A stretch of DNA of 52,889 nt. Origin: Clostridia bacterium. Its GTDB lineage: Bacteria > Bacillota > Clostridia > Oscillospirales > CAG-272. The DNA is taken from contig JAGAVJ010000022.1 in assembly GCA_017942005.1 (NCBI GenBank), positions 1 through 52,889 of the forward strand, written 5' to 3'. The notes under the pieces were generated by a model. The model was not told the DNA's origin and made no database searches. It worked only from the letters and a program-made list of their open reading frames with translations. The position numbers were made by a program, and so were the translations under genes. Positions 8,440 through 17,259 of this stretch are shown here, in pieces; positions within the stretch are counted from its first letter, which is position 1, and every line of letters begins with the position of its first letter.

Positions 8440-8480
8440 ATACAAAGGGGGTGCTGCACTCACGTACAACATCCCCTTTT
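8440..8480 (-). terminator. Probable terminator of lipoprotein gene
   Basis: On the minus strand an AAAGGGG...CCCCCTTT stem with TGTTG/TGCAGCA inside lies directly after the lipoprotein stop. The T-run is short, so efficiency is uncertain. Confidence 0.5.
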
Positions 8481-8483
8481 CTT

Positions 8484-9104
8484 TTATTCGGCTGTTGTGC
8501 CTGCTGCCTGCGCGGAATCCTGCGGCACCAAGTGTTCTTCTGTAAAAAAAGTCCGAATCAATACGACACAAGATTCGCTTTTTACCCGATCCGGGTCGTC
8601 TGCATAGCTTTTACAATCAAAACTGCGAACACTGGAGCCTGTATCAAAAGCAAGTGCGGCAAGAATCGAATCCTTGTCTGTACTGACTTCAAGCACTTCA
8701 CCGTTTTCATATGCGGTAAACGAATAGCCGCGTACTGTTGTCGGTAAATCAAAGTAGGTAATCAAAGAACCTGCTTTTTCATCAGTATCCAATTGTACCT
8801 GTATGCCGCGTGTTTCTGATTCCGCATCAGATGAGTCGATACGGCAAAGGACATGAAGCGCTTTTGTCTCACTGTTTATAATAACCGGTGCACTGGTAAT
8901 ACATTCGCCATCCATCCATAACTCCGCTGTTACAGATGCGCCGCCAACCGCATTGCCAATCTGTACGTTGTAGTCCGCACGTTCCATGTTTGCAGGAACA
9001 GCTTCATTTCTCACAAAAGTCAATGTATCTTTTTTCCCTGTGCAGGCAATTAGAGTTCCAAGAAGCACTACTACCAGAATAATATAAAATATGCGTTTCA
9101 TCAT
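8484..9104 (-). CDS. Putative secreted lipoprotein
   Basis: A 206-residue protein with a signal peptide II: MMKRIFYIILVVVLLG, then lipobox LIAC, with cysteine about residue 21 as the lipid anchor. The mature part is predicted extracellular, rich in beta-prone segments and acidic, and resembles no family I recognise. The C-terminus (AQAAGTTAE) is low complexity. GGAG lies just before the start at 9104; a second ATG follows immediately. It is separate from the CPBP gene upstream by 118 bases. Confidence 0.7.
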   Translation of the reverse strand: MMKRIFYIILVVVLLGTLIACTGKKDTLTFVRNEAVPANMERADYNVQIGNAVGGASVTAELWMDGECITSAPVIINSETKALHVLCRIDSSDAESETRGIQVQLDTDEKAGSLITYFDLPTTVRGYSFTAYENGEVLEVSTDKDSILAALAFDTGSSVRSFDCKSYADDPDRVKSESCVVLIRTFFTEEHLVPQDSAQAAGTTAE

Positions 9105-9222
9105 AATCTCCGGATATCAAAATTTCATGTTTATTATATACCTTTCTATGGGGAAAAGATAGTGTGATATTGTTAATTTATTTTTTCAGTCGGCGCATAA
9201 AACAGGATATTTAAGGAAGACA

Positions 9223-10065
9223 TCAAAAACTTTTCATCAAATTGTCAAATTCCTCTTTGAACTTTTGCGAAAAAACACAGTATAATGCAAGAGCGCCGCA
9301 AAAAAACATTTTAGTATATCGAATTGTCATGCTGATCTCCGTAGAATATGGGGAAAGAAGCTGGCTTCCCAATAAATTTGCAAACATATGTACCAGCGCT
9401 CCCGCCAAAATACTTCTTTTGGTTTTCACATAGACAAACGATACAGCAAAATTTAAAAGTATAACACTTGGAATATAGAGTACAGCATCAAACAGGGAAC
9501 TTTGCAGCAGGTTATACTGTGCCTGTCCCGGTGTAAAAAACCACGCCAAATGCCAAATACCCCAAATAAAACCTAAAAGCAAAGTGGCCTTAAAAAAACC
9601 GTATCTTGCAAACAATCGATCTAACGCAAAGCCTCTCCAGCCAAATTCTTCGTTTAGCGGACCGGAAATCAGAGAAAAGAATACTACCAAAAACAGGTTC
9701 AAGGGATTTTGTGCAATTGCATGAACATAGTCCATTTTCGGCATATCATATCCCAATAAGCCTACACCGATCCAAAGTGCTATAACTGTAATCAATGAAA
9801 AAAACAATATAATTAAGACAAGCCATTTTACTCCCATATACTGAAAACGAAAACAGCGCCTAAAATAGTCTTTTCTTTGTTCTTTTGAATACGTAAAAAA
9901 TACAATCATTAATGCAGTAACAGACGGTGCTCCGCCTCCAAAGTAAAAAAGAAACGTTCCTAATGGCGTTCCCTCTATTCCCATAATAATCGGCGCAAAC
10001 CCAAATCCCCATGTCCATATGAGTGTCACTGTAAAAAAAATTGTTAAATATTTGCTCTCTTTCAT
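9223..10065 (-). CDS. CPBP family intramembrane metalloprotease-like protein
   Basis: A 280-residue membrane protein with about eight segments and the conserved CPBP (Abi, PF02517) motifs: NEEFGWRGF (EExxxR, about residue 148), FIWGIWHLAWF (FxxxH) and a late HMFAN. The family includes CAAX-type prenyl proteases and bacteriocin self-immunity proteins; which role applies here is unknown. The start ATG 10065 is preceded by TATCGTCATAAAC, a degenerate form of the window-wide start element, without a clear hairpin. It follows a small membrane gene in the same direction. Confidence 0.85.
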   Translation of the reverse strand: MKESKYLTIFFTVTLIWTWGFGFAPIIMGIEGTPLGTFLFYFGGGAPSVTALMIVFFTYSKEQRKDYFRRCFRFQYMGVKWLVLIILFFSLITVIALWIGVGLLGYDMPKMDYVHAIAQNPLNLFLVVFFSLISGPLNEEFGWRGFALDRLFARYGFFKATLLLGFIWGIWHLAWFFTPGQAQYNLLQSSLFDAVLYIPSVILLNFAVSFVYVKTKRSILAGALVHMFANLLGSQLLSPYSTEISMTIRYTKMFFCGALALYCVFSQKFKEEFDNLMKSF

Positions 10066-10202
10066 GTTTATGACGATACCTTATTAATTAAAAAATCTTC
10101 CTTCCATTCTGCAAATTTTCATTCTCGGCAGCGGTATGACAAATTTCAAGCTTCCATTCTGTTGCTCAACTCTGTTTTTCACTTCGGACCCTTTCATAAT
10201 GA

Positions 10203-10679
10203 TTACAGAATAAAATTCACAATTCCATATAAAATATGACACACCGTAAAAATGATAATCGGGACACATGCAATCCAATTCTCCCGATTCAAACCAAAAA
10301 ATAAAAATGCCAAACACGGAAAAACAGTCAGTCCCAATATCACATCGACATTGACAATTCCGGCATAATATACGATCCAGCTGATCATATAAAAAAGACT
10401 ACAAATGATAACAAGCAGAATACACGGTGTAAACCATGTGTTCTTGTGTCTCTTTTTACATTCTCTGTTTTGAAGCAGGCACAATGCAGCAATCATAACA
10501 ACCTGACATACAGACGCAATTGTGTCAAGAGTTCCAGTGACCGAATCGCCTCTCAACACATCACAGGGAGCAGGGACTGCAAACCATATGCAATTCGGTA
10601 TCATGATAAGAAAAAACAGACATAATGCCCAGATATCAAAGTGCAGTCCATATGCTTTTAATCTTACAAGAATTTTCAT
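10203..10679 (-). CDS. Small integral membrane protein
   Basis: A 158-residue protein with about five hydrophobic helices (16-34, 52-72, 84-104, 107-127, 133-155) and a basic loop NRECKKRHKNT. No family is certain. The IPNCIWFAVPAPCDVLR segment resembles small membrane proteins common in gut Firmicutes. No Shine-Dalgarno is evident before ATG 10679, but the upstream GyrI-like gene stops only 24 bases earlier, so coupled translation is likely. Confidence 0.55.
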   Translation of the reverse strand: MKILVRLKAYGLHFDIWALCLFFLIMIPNCIWFAVPAPCDVLRGDSVTGTLDTIASVCQVVMIAALCLLQNRECKKRHKNTWFTPCILLVIICSLFYMISWIVYYAGIVNVDVILGLTVFPCLAFLFFGLNRENWIACVPIIIFTVCHILYGIVNFIL

Positions 10680-10703
10680 GAGAGAAATTAACGGTACCAG
10701 GTT

Positions 10704-11165
10704 TCACAACAATCGGATCGGAAAAAGCATATAATTCTTTCCCGTTTTTGGACAGGTATAATCATGCACTGCGCCGACAAGTGCAATATGATTGTCTTTC
10801 ATATATTGCAGTACCTCTGAAAAAGTGTTGTCGCCATCACATTCCGCCCTCAGGTATTCATAGCCCGGAATCTGCCATCTGACCCATCCTGCCGGTGCCG
10901 GCGCATCTGCTTCACATTCAACACCTGCTAAATACAGTCCGCATCGGAAGTCTTCCCATGGCTGAAAAGAACGTGAAAAATCAGACATCGCGCCCCATAT
11001 TCCCACAGGACAGTCATTTTCATCTTTCTTTGCATACACAGCAATTTCATCAAAATGCGCGTTTGCATCTTCCCACAATTTTTGTATAAAGTCATCACCG
11101 TCCAGCGTGGATCCTTGCTTTCCGATAACAACAAAGGATTCTTTACAATATGTTTCTATTTTCAT
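10704..11165 (-). CDS. Stand-alone GyrI-like effector-binding domain protein
   Basis: A 153-residue protein with the GyrI-like/AraC effector-binding fold and no DNA-binding domain. Typical elements are IGKQGSTLDGDDFIQKLWEDAN at the start, a central GLYLAGVECEADAPAPAGWVRWQIPGYEYLR, and the C-terminal helix-strand. Such proteins bind small molecules, and some hydrolyse or sequester toxic cations or DNA-active compounds. The start is ATG 11165, directly after a copy of the hairpin element; the frame is open upstream through it. It is one of three such proteins in the window. Confidence 0.75.
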   Translation of the reverse strand: MKIETYCKESFVVIGKQGSTLDGDDFIQKLWEDANAHFDEIAVYAKKDENDCPVGIWGAMSDFSRSFQPWEDFRCGLYLAGVECEADAPAPAGWVRWQIPGYEYLRAECDGDNTFSEVLQYMKDNHIALVGAVHDYTCPKTGKNYMLFPIRLL

Positions 11166-11255
11166 GATAACCGTAATTTCGCAAAAGCGGAATTTCCTTT
11201 CTCTGTGGAATTGTGGCAAAAGCCTATTTACAAAATCACAGCCTGTTCCCCTGCT
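11166..11255 (-). repeat. Intercistronic hairpin/start-codon element, copy at GyrI-like gene
   Basis: Gene sense: CACAATTCCACA, AGAAAGGAAA, a hairpin with arms AATTCCGC/GCGAAATT (about 11174-11193), then ACGGTTATC before ATG 11165. Confidence 0.65.
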
Positions 11256-11260
11256 TTCTT

Positions 11261-12553
11261 TTATTCGTTTATGCTTGCATCATAAAACGCAAGAATCTTT
11301 CCGAACAATTCTTCATCCGGCGTATTGGCTGTAACCACATCGTAATGCGCATAAATGTATTCAGCACGCAGCTCCTCTGTCAACTCGATGTCCAATGTCT
11401 CTGCATATTCTTGATATGCTTCGTTGAATGCATCCTTATAAGCGATGGACTCCGGAGAACAAAACAGACGGTTGTGCCCTTTTGTTTCCATGTGGACAAA
11501 GACAAACCGCGGATCATCTTTGTATTGCTTGATGTATTTGTCATACCCGCAGGACGGCGGAACCGTTGTGTCGTCAGCGCTGTGTATGATCATAATATGC
11601 GCATCCGTATTTGCAAAACCCCTCAAAGAAGCAGCATCTGCATATGTACCAAATTTCAGCATTTCATATAACGACAGATATGGAAGCATCACAGAAATTG
11701 CACCCCCAGCAATTTCACGCCCCTGTGCTTCCATCATATCCATAGATGTATCAAAGCCTGCACCGGACACAATCGCCTTTACATCTGGATGATAGGACAG
11801 CACCGCTGAAACCGAATATCCGCCCCAACTGTGTCCGAACAATAGAATCGGCAAATCCTTCATTTGTTCCTGATTTTTCACAAACCGCAGTGCATAATCC
11901 AGATCAATTACCCCTTGCGGCAGCCCACCTGCCGCATCACCTTCACTTTTGTCATTCGCCGTCGCATCATAGGCAAAAACGAGGTAGTTATTGGATGCGA
12001 ACAGGTTCACAATATCCATATAGCTGTTATGTCCGCCGCCGCCAAAACCGTGGGCAAGGACAACGACACCCTTTTGGTCGCCGTCACCTTTTGTATAAAT
12101 ATATCCTGCAAGCATTTGACCCTTATTGGAAGGAAATGTACATTCTGTGACCTGCAAACCGTCAAAATCGCTGACATGAAATGCCAGCGGCGCATAGGTT
12201 TCAAAGCGATGTCCGAAATTTTCTTCATAGACGATAACAGAAAGAACACTTGGCAGCAGCACAGTAACCACCAATAGGACTATCGTGCATCCGATGACAA
12301 CACACTTCCATATCTTCTTTTTACCGGTTTTCCACACTATATTTCTATGTATACTGTTTATAAGAAAAACAAGCGCTGCTATACAAAATACAAAAAGTAC
12401 ACCAAAAACAATTCCGCCGCCGATCATACCAATTTTGATACAACGCACGCATAAAGCAGCGTAAACGATAAACAAAATTGCATACAGAAGTCCTGTACAT
12501 CCATAACGGAACCATTTTGGTGTTTTCGGTATTTTAAACTCTGCTGTGTCCAC
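11261..12553 (-). CDS. Membrane-anchored alpha/beta hydrolase
   Basis: A 430-residue protein with three N-terminal membrane helices (about 16-36, 42-64, 83-106) and an extracytoplasmic alpha/beta hydrolase domain. The oxyanion-hole motif is LAHGFGGGG, the nucleophile elbow FGHSWGGYS (Ser about residue 243), the acid is likely in IIHSADDTTVP, and the histidine in ETKGHNRLF. It resembles acyl-peptidase/esterase-type membrane hydrolases; the substrate is unknown. The start is a GTG at 12553 with GAGAGG six bases upstream. It is last in a chain after the nucleotidyltransferase and FMN oxidoreductase. Confidence 0.8.
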   Translation of the reverse strand: MDTAEFKIPKTPKWFRYGCTGLLYAILFIVYAALCVRCIKIGMIGGGIVFGVLFVFCIAALVFLINSIHRNIVWKTGKKKIWKCVVIGCTIVLLVVTVLLPSVLSVIVYEENFGHRFETYAPLAFHVSDFDGLQVTECTFPSNKGQMLAGYIYTKGDGDQKGVVVLAHGFGGGGHNSYMDIVNLFASNNYLVFAYDATANDKSEGDAAGGLPQGVIDLDYALRFVKNQEQMKDLPILLFGHSWGGYSVSAVLSYHPDVKAIVSGAGFDTSMDMMEAQGREIAGGAISVMLPYLSLYEMLKFGTYADAASLRGFANTDAHIMIIHSADDTTVPPSCGYDKYIKQYKDDPRFVFVHMETKGHNRLFCSPESIAYKDAFNEAYQEYAETLDIELTEELRAEYIYAHYDVVTANTPDEELFGKILAFYDASINE

Positions 12554-12595
12554 GATAATGCCTCTCTTTTTCGTCTTTTTCGTTGATTTTTACTT

Positions 12596-13294
12596 TTATG
12601 GATTCTTTTTCCACGGACGATTCTTTTTTGTCCATCCTTTGGCATTCCAGTATGCAGCATCCAGCGGATTCATGTTATTTTTCTGCATCATGCGTGACAC
12701 ATAAAAATAAAGTCTGGTCTTCCATCCCGGCTTGACTTTTCCTTGATGTCTTATAATGGCTGCTGCCAGCGTGTTCAGCCTTTGATCAATTTTCTTTTTC
12801 TTTTTTTCATTGACGCCGTCCCAGGATGTTGCTGAAACCGCAATCCCATACCGGTATGTTTTTGCAACACCCCACCAAAGCATGCTGTCCGCCATGTCCT
12901 GATTTGTACGTTTCATACCGGCGCCCGCAGCGGTAGAAATACATACCGCCTGCTTGGAAAACATCCGCTCTTCCGGTCTATGTATCAGCCATCGCCAGCC
13001 ATAATGATCCAGCAGCGCTTTCATTGCTCCGGTCGCATGCAATACATAAACCGGACTTTCCAAAATCAGCACATCGGCATCGTCAATTGCTTCTGTGATG
13101 GGCAAAAGCTTTTCATAATGCGGACATGCATTTTCTGCCACACGGAAACAGGAATTGCATCCCATGCAGAATTCTCCGAAATCCCGCGGCAGAAAAAATT
13201 CTCTGATATCCCCGCCCAGCTTTTCTGCCAGACTGTGTGCGATATGATAGGTAGAACCTTTGTGGCTCTGCCCATGAATGATTGTAATTTTCAA
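12596..13294 (-). CDS. NAD(P)H-dependent FMN oxidoreductase (flavodoxin-like fold)
   Basis: A 232-residue protein opening with the flavodoxin-fold strand and phosphate loop MKITIIHGQSHKGSTYHIA. It has the cysteine pair FCMGCNSCF common in this NADPH-dependent FMN reductase subgroup, then ADVLILESPVYVLHATGAMKALLDHYGW, which contacts FMN. It probably reduces quinones or other small acceptors. The frame is open from ATG 13321, but TTG 13294 is chosen because AAAGGAGG sits eight bases upstream, inside the gap after the previous stop (13311). The C-terminal 60 residues are basic. Confidence 0.8.
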   Translation of the reverse strand: MKITIIHGQSHKGSTYHIAHSLAEKLGGDIREFFLPRDFGEFCMGCNSCFRVAENACPHYEKLLPITEAIDDADVLILESPVYVLHATGAMKALLDHYGWRWLIHRPEERMFSKQAVCISTAAGAGMKRTNQDMADSMLWWGVAKTYRYGIAVSATSWDGVNEKKKKKIDQRLNTLAAAIIRHQGKVKPGWKTRLYFYVSRMMQKNNMNPLDAAYWNAKGWTKKNRPWKKNP

Positions 13295-13310
13295 CAGACC
13301 GCGCCTCCTT

Positions 13311-14102
13311 TTATCCATCAACAGATTCTTTTATTGCATCCAGCATGAATCCCGCATATTCTCTGATACCGTCAGCATCATATACCTGCAAAACACCGAA
13401 GGTATATTCCAAAAGCGCCTGTTCGACGATGCTTCGGTATTTTGGGAGAACATGCAAAAGTCCCCATTCCCCGCCTTCTTTTTTTGATAAAATCACACCG
13501 TCCCTTTGATAGGCAAGAACGCGGCATAAATTCAATATCATATAGGTTGGAGCGGCGAAAATAGTTTCCTTTGCATCTGCAACATCATACCAGATGCTGT
13601 CTAAATAATATTCGCGTTTCACCGGATCAAATACCGCTTTGATATCTTTTCCGTATAAACACCGTCCTCTATGATAGGTGATGGTCACATGTGCAGCCAA
13701 ATCACGGTCCACACCGTTCATTTTTGCGATATATTCCATCGGATTTGTTTGATACCATTCCAAATGGGCATTGGAAAAGTGCAGTTCATACGGTGTTGGA
13801 TATACAAAAGGTTTGCATACCTGTGCCCGGATGACACTCATCTCAATTCCTTTTTTGGGCGCAGCAGCGTTCAGTTCCACCACCATATCCATGAAACGGC
13901 GTTTGATATCATCTGAAATGGGGGTATTGATCACCACAAGCAAATCAATGTCACTGTTTTCCTCGTGAAAACATCCCATGGCAGCAGAACCGTGAAGATA
14001 AATACCTACAAGATTGCTGCCTAAAAATTCTTTGCTTTGTCGGGTGAATTCCGTTGTCACATATTCCAACACATGACAAGCTTGATGTGTTTGTTCTTTC
14101 AT
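13311..14102 (-). CDS. Aminoglycoside nucleotidyltransferase-like protein (DUF4111 type)
   Basis: A 263-residue protein of the nucleotidyltransferase superfamily. The catalytic signature is LHGSAAMGCFHEENSDIDLLVV (GS...DxD, about residues 36-56). A C-terminal helical domain follows as in AadA/ANT(9)-type streptomycin/spectinomycin adenylyltransferases (LNLCRVLAYQRDGVILSKKEGGEW). It would transfer AMP from ATP to an aminoglycoside or related hydroxyl, but divergence makes a resistance role only possible. ATG 14102 is set by AGGAAA about ten bases upstream. It is followed tightly by the FMN oxidoreductase. Confidence 0.8.
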   Translation of the reverse strand: MKEQTHQACHVLEYVTTEFTRQSKEFLGSNLVGIYLHGSAAMGCFHEENSDIDLLVVINTPISDDIKRRFMDMVVELNAAAPKKGIEMSVIRAQVCKPFVYPTPYELHFSNAHLEWYQTNPMEYIAKMNGVDRDLAAHVTITYHRGRCLYGKDIKAVFDPVKREYYLDSIWYDVADAKETIFAAPTYMILNLCRVLAYQRDGVILSKKEGGEWGLLHVLPKYRSIVEQALLEYTFGVLQVYDADGIREYAGFMLDAIKESVDG

Positions 14103-14136
14103 AAACAATTTCCTATACTGATATTGAAAAGTGATA

Positions 14137-14171
14137 GGGTACAAATGATTGTACCCCATTGATCGAATCAA
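14137..14171. repeat. Two adjacent hairpins
   Basis: GGGTACAA-atga-TTGTACCC (14137-14156) and TTGATCGAATCAA (14159-14171), between the DUF2975-like and nucleotidyltransferase genes. They are possibly a terminator without a strong T-run. Confidence 0.4.
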
Positions 14172-14186
14172 TTTCCCTTCATTCCG

Positions 14187-14708
14187 TCATCTCTTTGCAG
14201 TTTGTTCTAATTCTGCACCGTAGCGGAACACAAACGAAAGCAGAATCATCCCAATTCCAAGCGTAATGTCTACGGAATCGGCAGGGTTTGTCATAAAGGA
14301 CAAGCTATTGTGTTCGATGATCGCACTGGTTACCGCATCGGAAACCACAGACAGCACTGCCACTGCAATTCCAAGCTTCATAAGCCGGTCTGCGCCGGAG
14401 AAGGTAAACGGCGTTCCGTCCTTTAATTCTTTTACAAAATATACATAGAGCAGCGTACTGATTATCGCTGTAAACAACAGTGAAATTGCAGCGGCAATCA
14501 ATGTCATGGCGAGCATTTCTTCAGTCAGCCCTGCATGAACTGAAATAAAATGCAGATATTGGTTTTCTGCATTCAGCACACCCATTACAAGCAGACTTCC
14601 GGCAATCAATGTCAATGCAGCGCTTACATAGGTGATGATCATGATGATCTTCATAATGATTTTTAATACTTTTGCGATGGTTTGCACGATTTCTAAATTG
14701 TTTTTCAT
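14187..14708 (-). CDS. DUF2975-like small membrane protein
   Basis: A 173-residue protein with four hydrophobic helices (about 17-45, 66-92, 108-128, 145-165). The cytosolic loop KELKDGTPFTFSGADRLMKLG between helices 2 and 3 is the usual mark of DUF2975 membrane proteins. Function is unknown. AAGGAA lies before ATG 14708, and a consensus promoter at 14752-14780 makes it the first gene of the unit that continues into the nucleotidyltransferase. Confidence 0.65.
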   Translation of the reverse strand: MKNNLEIVQTIAKVLKIIMKIIMIITYVSAALTLIAGSLLVMGVLNAENQYLHFISVHAGLTEEMLAMTLIAAAISLLFTAIISTLLYVYFVKELKDGTPFTFSGADRLMKLGIAVAVLSVVSDAVTSAIIEHNSLSFMTNPADSVDITLGIGMILLSFVFRYGAELEQTAKR

Positions 14709-14751
14709 GATATTCGGTTCCTTTTATCCATACGTTTCATTACTACCGTTT

Positions 14752-14780
14752 ATTATACAGGATAATATACATTTTGTCAA
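14752..14780 (-). promoter_or_regulatory. Promoter of DUF2975-like gene
   Basis: On the minus strand, TTGACA (14780-14775) and TATAAT (14757-14752) with a 17-base spacer. Confidence 0.85.
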
Positions 14781-14805
14781 GAATTCAAGCGTGATAAAAA
14801 TATAT

Positions 14806-17151
14806 TTATTCTCCGCATAACAGTTCACGCGGCGCAATTTTACGAATCTTCAAAGACAACAGACATGCAGCCGCAAATGTAAATCCGACAAGGCCAATTC
14901 CGGCAGCAATGTTAAATCCAACAGGAACGGTAAAGGTACATTTGACCACACCAATTCCGTTTAAAAACACTGCGGTCAGCGGATTGATGACCAAACTGCT
15001 TACAAACAGCCCCACCACAGTGGAAAGAATGACTGTCGGCATAAAGGACAGCGCCGTCTGTAAAATCAACTGCCCGGTTGTAAACCCGAGTGCTTTCAAA
15101 ATTCCGTAATCACGCATTTTATGATTCAGCATCGTGCGTACCAAAAGATACAGTACAAACACAATAACAATGGCAGAAAGTACTAAAATTGCAATCACGA
15201 TGATTGTCATCAGCATCACATATACCTTTGCACTGCCTTCCACGGTTGCTTCTATATTGATTGTGGTATTGACAACATCGCTGCCAAGGCTTTCTTTGAT
15301 GTCAAGATTGAACGCGTCAATATCTGCTCCATCTGCAAGGTTGATATAATAACTGGTATTGGTGAGGCTGCCGAGCTTTTCATACCCTTCCCTCGTCAAA
15401 AGGCAGTCTCTGCCTAAATTGTTGGAAAGCTGGGTATACCCGCAGATCAAATAGGTTTCCTGTTTGCCGTTTCCTTTGATTGTAATTTCATCACCGATAC
15501 GCATATTGTGCTCTTTTGCATATTTCGCAGCGAGTGCAATTTCATTGTCATATTTCGGAAATCTTCCTTCAAACACAACATTCTGGTTATTTAATAAGGA
15601 AAAATCATTGCATACACTTGCAAGCAGTTCTGCACCGTCCGCATGTGATATATTTATAGATGTGAATAAATACACTTTTTCCACACGGTCATCCTGGGTC
15701 ATTTCGTTTAAGAATTGGTCTTCCGCTTCAACTTGTACATTGATGCAGCTGTCTGCCATTTCACCGACAATCAAATTCAAAAACGATGACATATCGAGAA
15801 TCATATTTTGAATCATCAAGCCGGAAAACACAACGACAAGAGACAGTACCAGCATGGTAATGCATATCGTTACATTGTGCTTCATACTGGAAAGCGTTGT
15901 TTTCAACGCAAGCGCAAGATGCAGCGGTGCTTTTGTTTTTTCCAGTGCAATATGATTGCATTTGAAATTATGCGTCTGAACACCGGAACGCAGTGCGGTA
16001 ATCGCTTCGATTTTTTTGATTCTTCCCGCTGCGTACCATACGACCAGTGTCACAGCGCCGCACAAAATTCCAAGAGAAAGGAAAAACGGCAGCGGCAAAA
16101 AATGGATGGCATAAGGGATGCCGGTTTGTGCAATCATCATCTGGTTGAGCGCCGGCAATAACGCATACGATAATGCTGCACCGATCATCGAAACAAGCAG
16201 GGTAAGTCCGGTAAATTGCAGAAGCAATGTGGAAATTAACTGTTTTGATGTATAACCAATCGCTTTCAATGCACCAAGATTCTTCATATTCGTTTGAATA
16301 TAGTTCATAATATTGGATGCAATTACAACCAAAGCAATTAACAGGATGATAAACGCCATTGCACTTAAAACACCGGAGCAAATCATCTGTGAAATATACC
16401 GGGACTGGGAAACAATGCCATAACAGTTGCTGACCATGACAATATCGGAAAATTTCTCTGAAACTCTGCTTTTCAAAGAAGCCTCAAAATTCAAACTATC
16501 GGCAGAATCGTTCAGCCGTACAGAACAAAGCGTCCCCTTTGGCGCATACCCGAGTGTTTCAAGTTCTTTGTATTTATCGTCTGTTAAAATGACCTCCATT
16601 ATCACACAGTTGTGTGAGCCTGCCATAACGCTGTTAAAAAAACCGCAGACAGTATAGGTTACAACATGACTTCCGATTTTCAAATCAATCGTTTTTCCGA
16701 TATCAATATCCTCTGTTTTATAAAGCATTGGCAGATAAACGCCGCTTGTGCAGTCTCCTTCTTCGACAATCTCGGCTCTGCCGACGGAACGCGTCAAAGC
16801 AGTTTCTTTCTCGAAAAAGACAAACCAGCTGCTTACTTCCCCGCCGTTGTAGGACATCCCTCCTGTCATATGCAGACAAGGGTCAAGGAGAAATTCTGTA
16901 ACTGCGTGATCCTTTTCAAGTTCTTCATTCAGAAATGTACGAACTTCTCCGTCTGCATCATCAAGAGCCAGTGTGACATGCTCTGCATTCAGTTTCGTAT
17001 GATACCGATCAAAGTTTGCGGTATAATCCATTGCGAGGATCAACCAAAGATTCAGCATCAGTGCGGCAAGCAAAATCAATATTGTAATGGAGATATTCTG
17101 CCCTTTGGCTTTTCGCATATTGGCAATTGCGATTAAACTATATTTTTGCAT
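14806..17151 (-). CDS. FtsX-like ABC exporter permease
   Basis: A 781-residue permease with two FtsX/MacB-type units. TM1 is at about 20-40, followed by a large extracytoplasmic domain to residue 260 and TMs at about 265-290, 312-340 and 358-380. The second unit starts near 430, has another external domain, and has final TMs at about 660-690, 710-735 and 748-770. The conserved FtsX loop reads MKNLGALKAIGYTSKQL in the first half and MRDYGILKALGFTTGQL in the second. It works with the ATPase upstream, probably exporting or sensing peptides or lipids at the envelope. ATG 17151 follows a perfect 16-bp hairpin. Confidence 0.87.
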   Translation of the reverse strand: MQKYSLIAIANMRKAKGQNISITILILLAALMLNLWLILAMDYTANFDRYHTKLNAEHVTLALDDADGEVRTFLNEELEKDHAVTEFLLDPCLHMTGGMSYNGGEVSSWFVFFEKETALTRSVGRAEIVEEGDCTSGVYLPMLYKTEDIDIGKTIDLKIGSHVVTYTVCGFFNSVMAGSHNCVIMEVILTDDKYKELETLGYAPKGTLCSVRLNDSADSLNFEASLKSRVSEKFSDIVMVSNCYGIVSQSRYISQMICSGVLSAMAFIILLIALVVIASNIMNYIQTNMKNLGALKAIGYTSKQLISTLLLQFTGLTLLVSMIGAALSYALLPALNQMMIAQTGIPYAIHFLPLPFFLSLGILCGAVTLVVWYAAGRIKKIEAITALRSGVQTHNFKCNHIALEKTKAPLHLALALKTTLSSMKHNVTICITMLVLSLVVVFSGLMIQNMILDMSSFLNLIVGEMADSCINVQVEAEDQFLNEMTQDDRVEKVYLFTSINISHADGAELLASVCNDFSLLNNQNVVFEGRFPKYDNEIALAAKYAKEHNMRIGDEITIKGNGKQETYLICGYTQLSNNLGRDCLLTREGYEKLGSLTNTSYYINLADGADIDAFNLDIKESLGSDVVNTTINIEATVEGSAKVYVMLMTIIVIAILVLSAIVIVFVLYLLVRTMLNHKMRDYGILKALGFTTGQLILQTALSFMPTVILSTVVGLFVSSLVINPLTAVFLNGIGVVKCTFTVPVGFNIAAGIGLVGFTFAAACLLSLKIRKIAPRELLCGE

Positions 17152-17215
17152 ATCTATTTATCATTTTTACACGTTCAGCGAATGCTGAACGTGTAAAAAG
17201 CGCGTTCCTTTCCCC
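17152..17215 (-). repeat. Perfect 16-bp hairpin between SD and FtsX start
   Basis: Gene sense: GGGGAAAGGAA, then a 16-bp perfect stem with 4-base loop (17164-17199, TTTTTACACGTTCAGC arm), then TGATAAATAGAT and ATG 17151. The stem sequence is unlike the other copies but holds the same position. Confidence 0.75.
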
Positions 17216-17259
17216 AAAAGTCTGTTTTTCCACCGAAAAAAATGAATTTCACTGCCCTT

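Noticed and set aside
10084..10197. 37-codon frame between the membrane protein and CPBP genes
   Set aside because: No Shine-Dalgarno and no recognisable sequence; probably intercistronic sequence.
13311..14102. Confirmed aminoglycoside resistance gene
   Set aside because: The nucleotidyltransferase signature is clear, but divergence from known resistance enzymes is too large to claim resistance.
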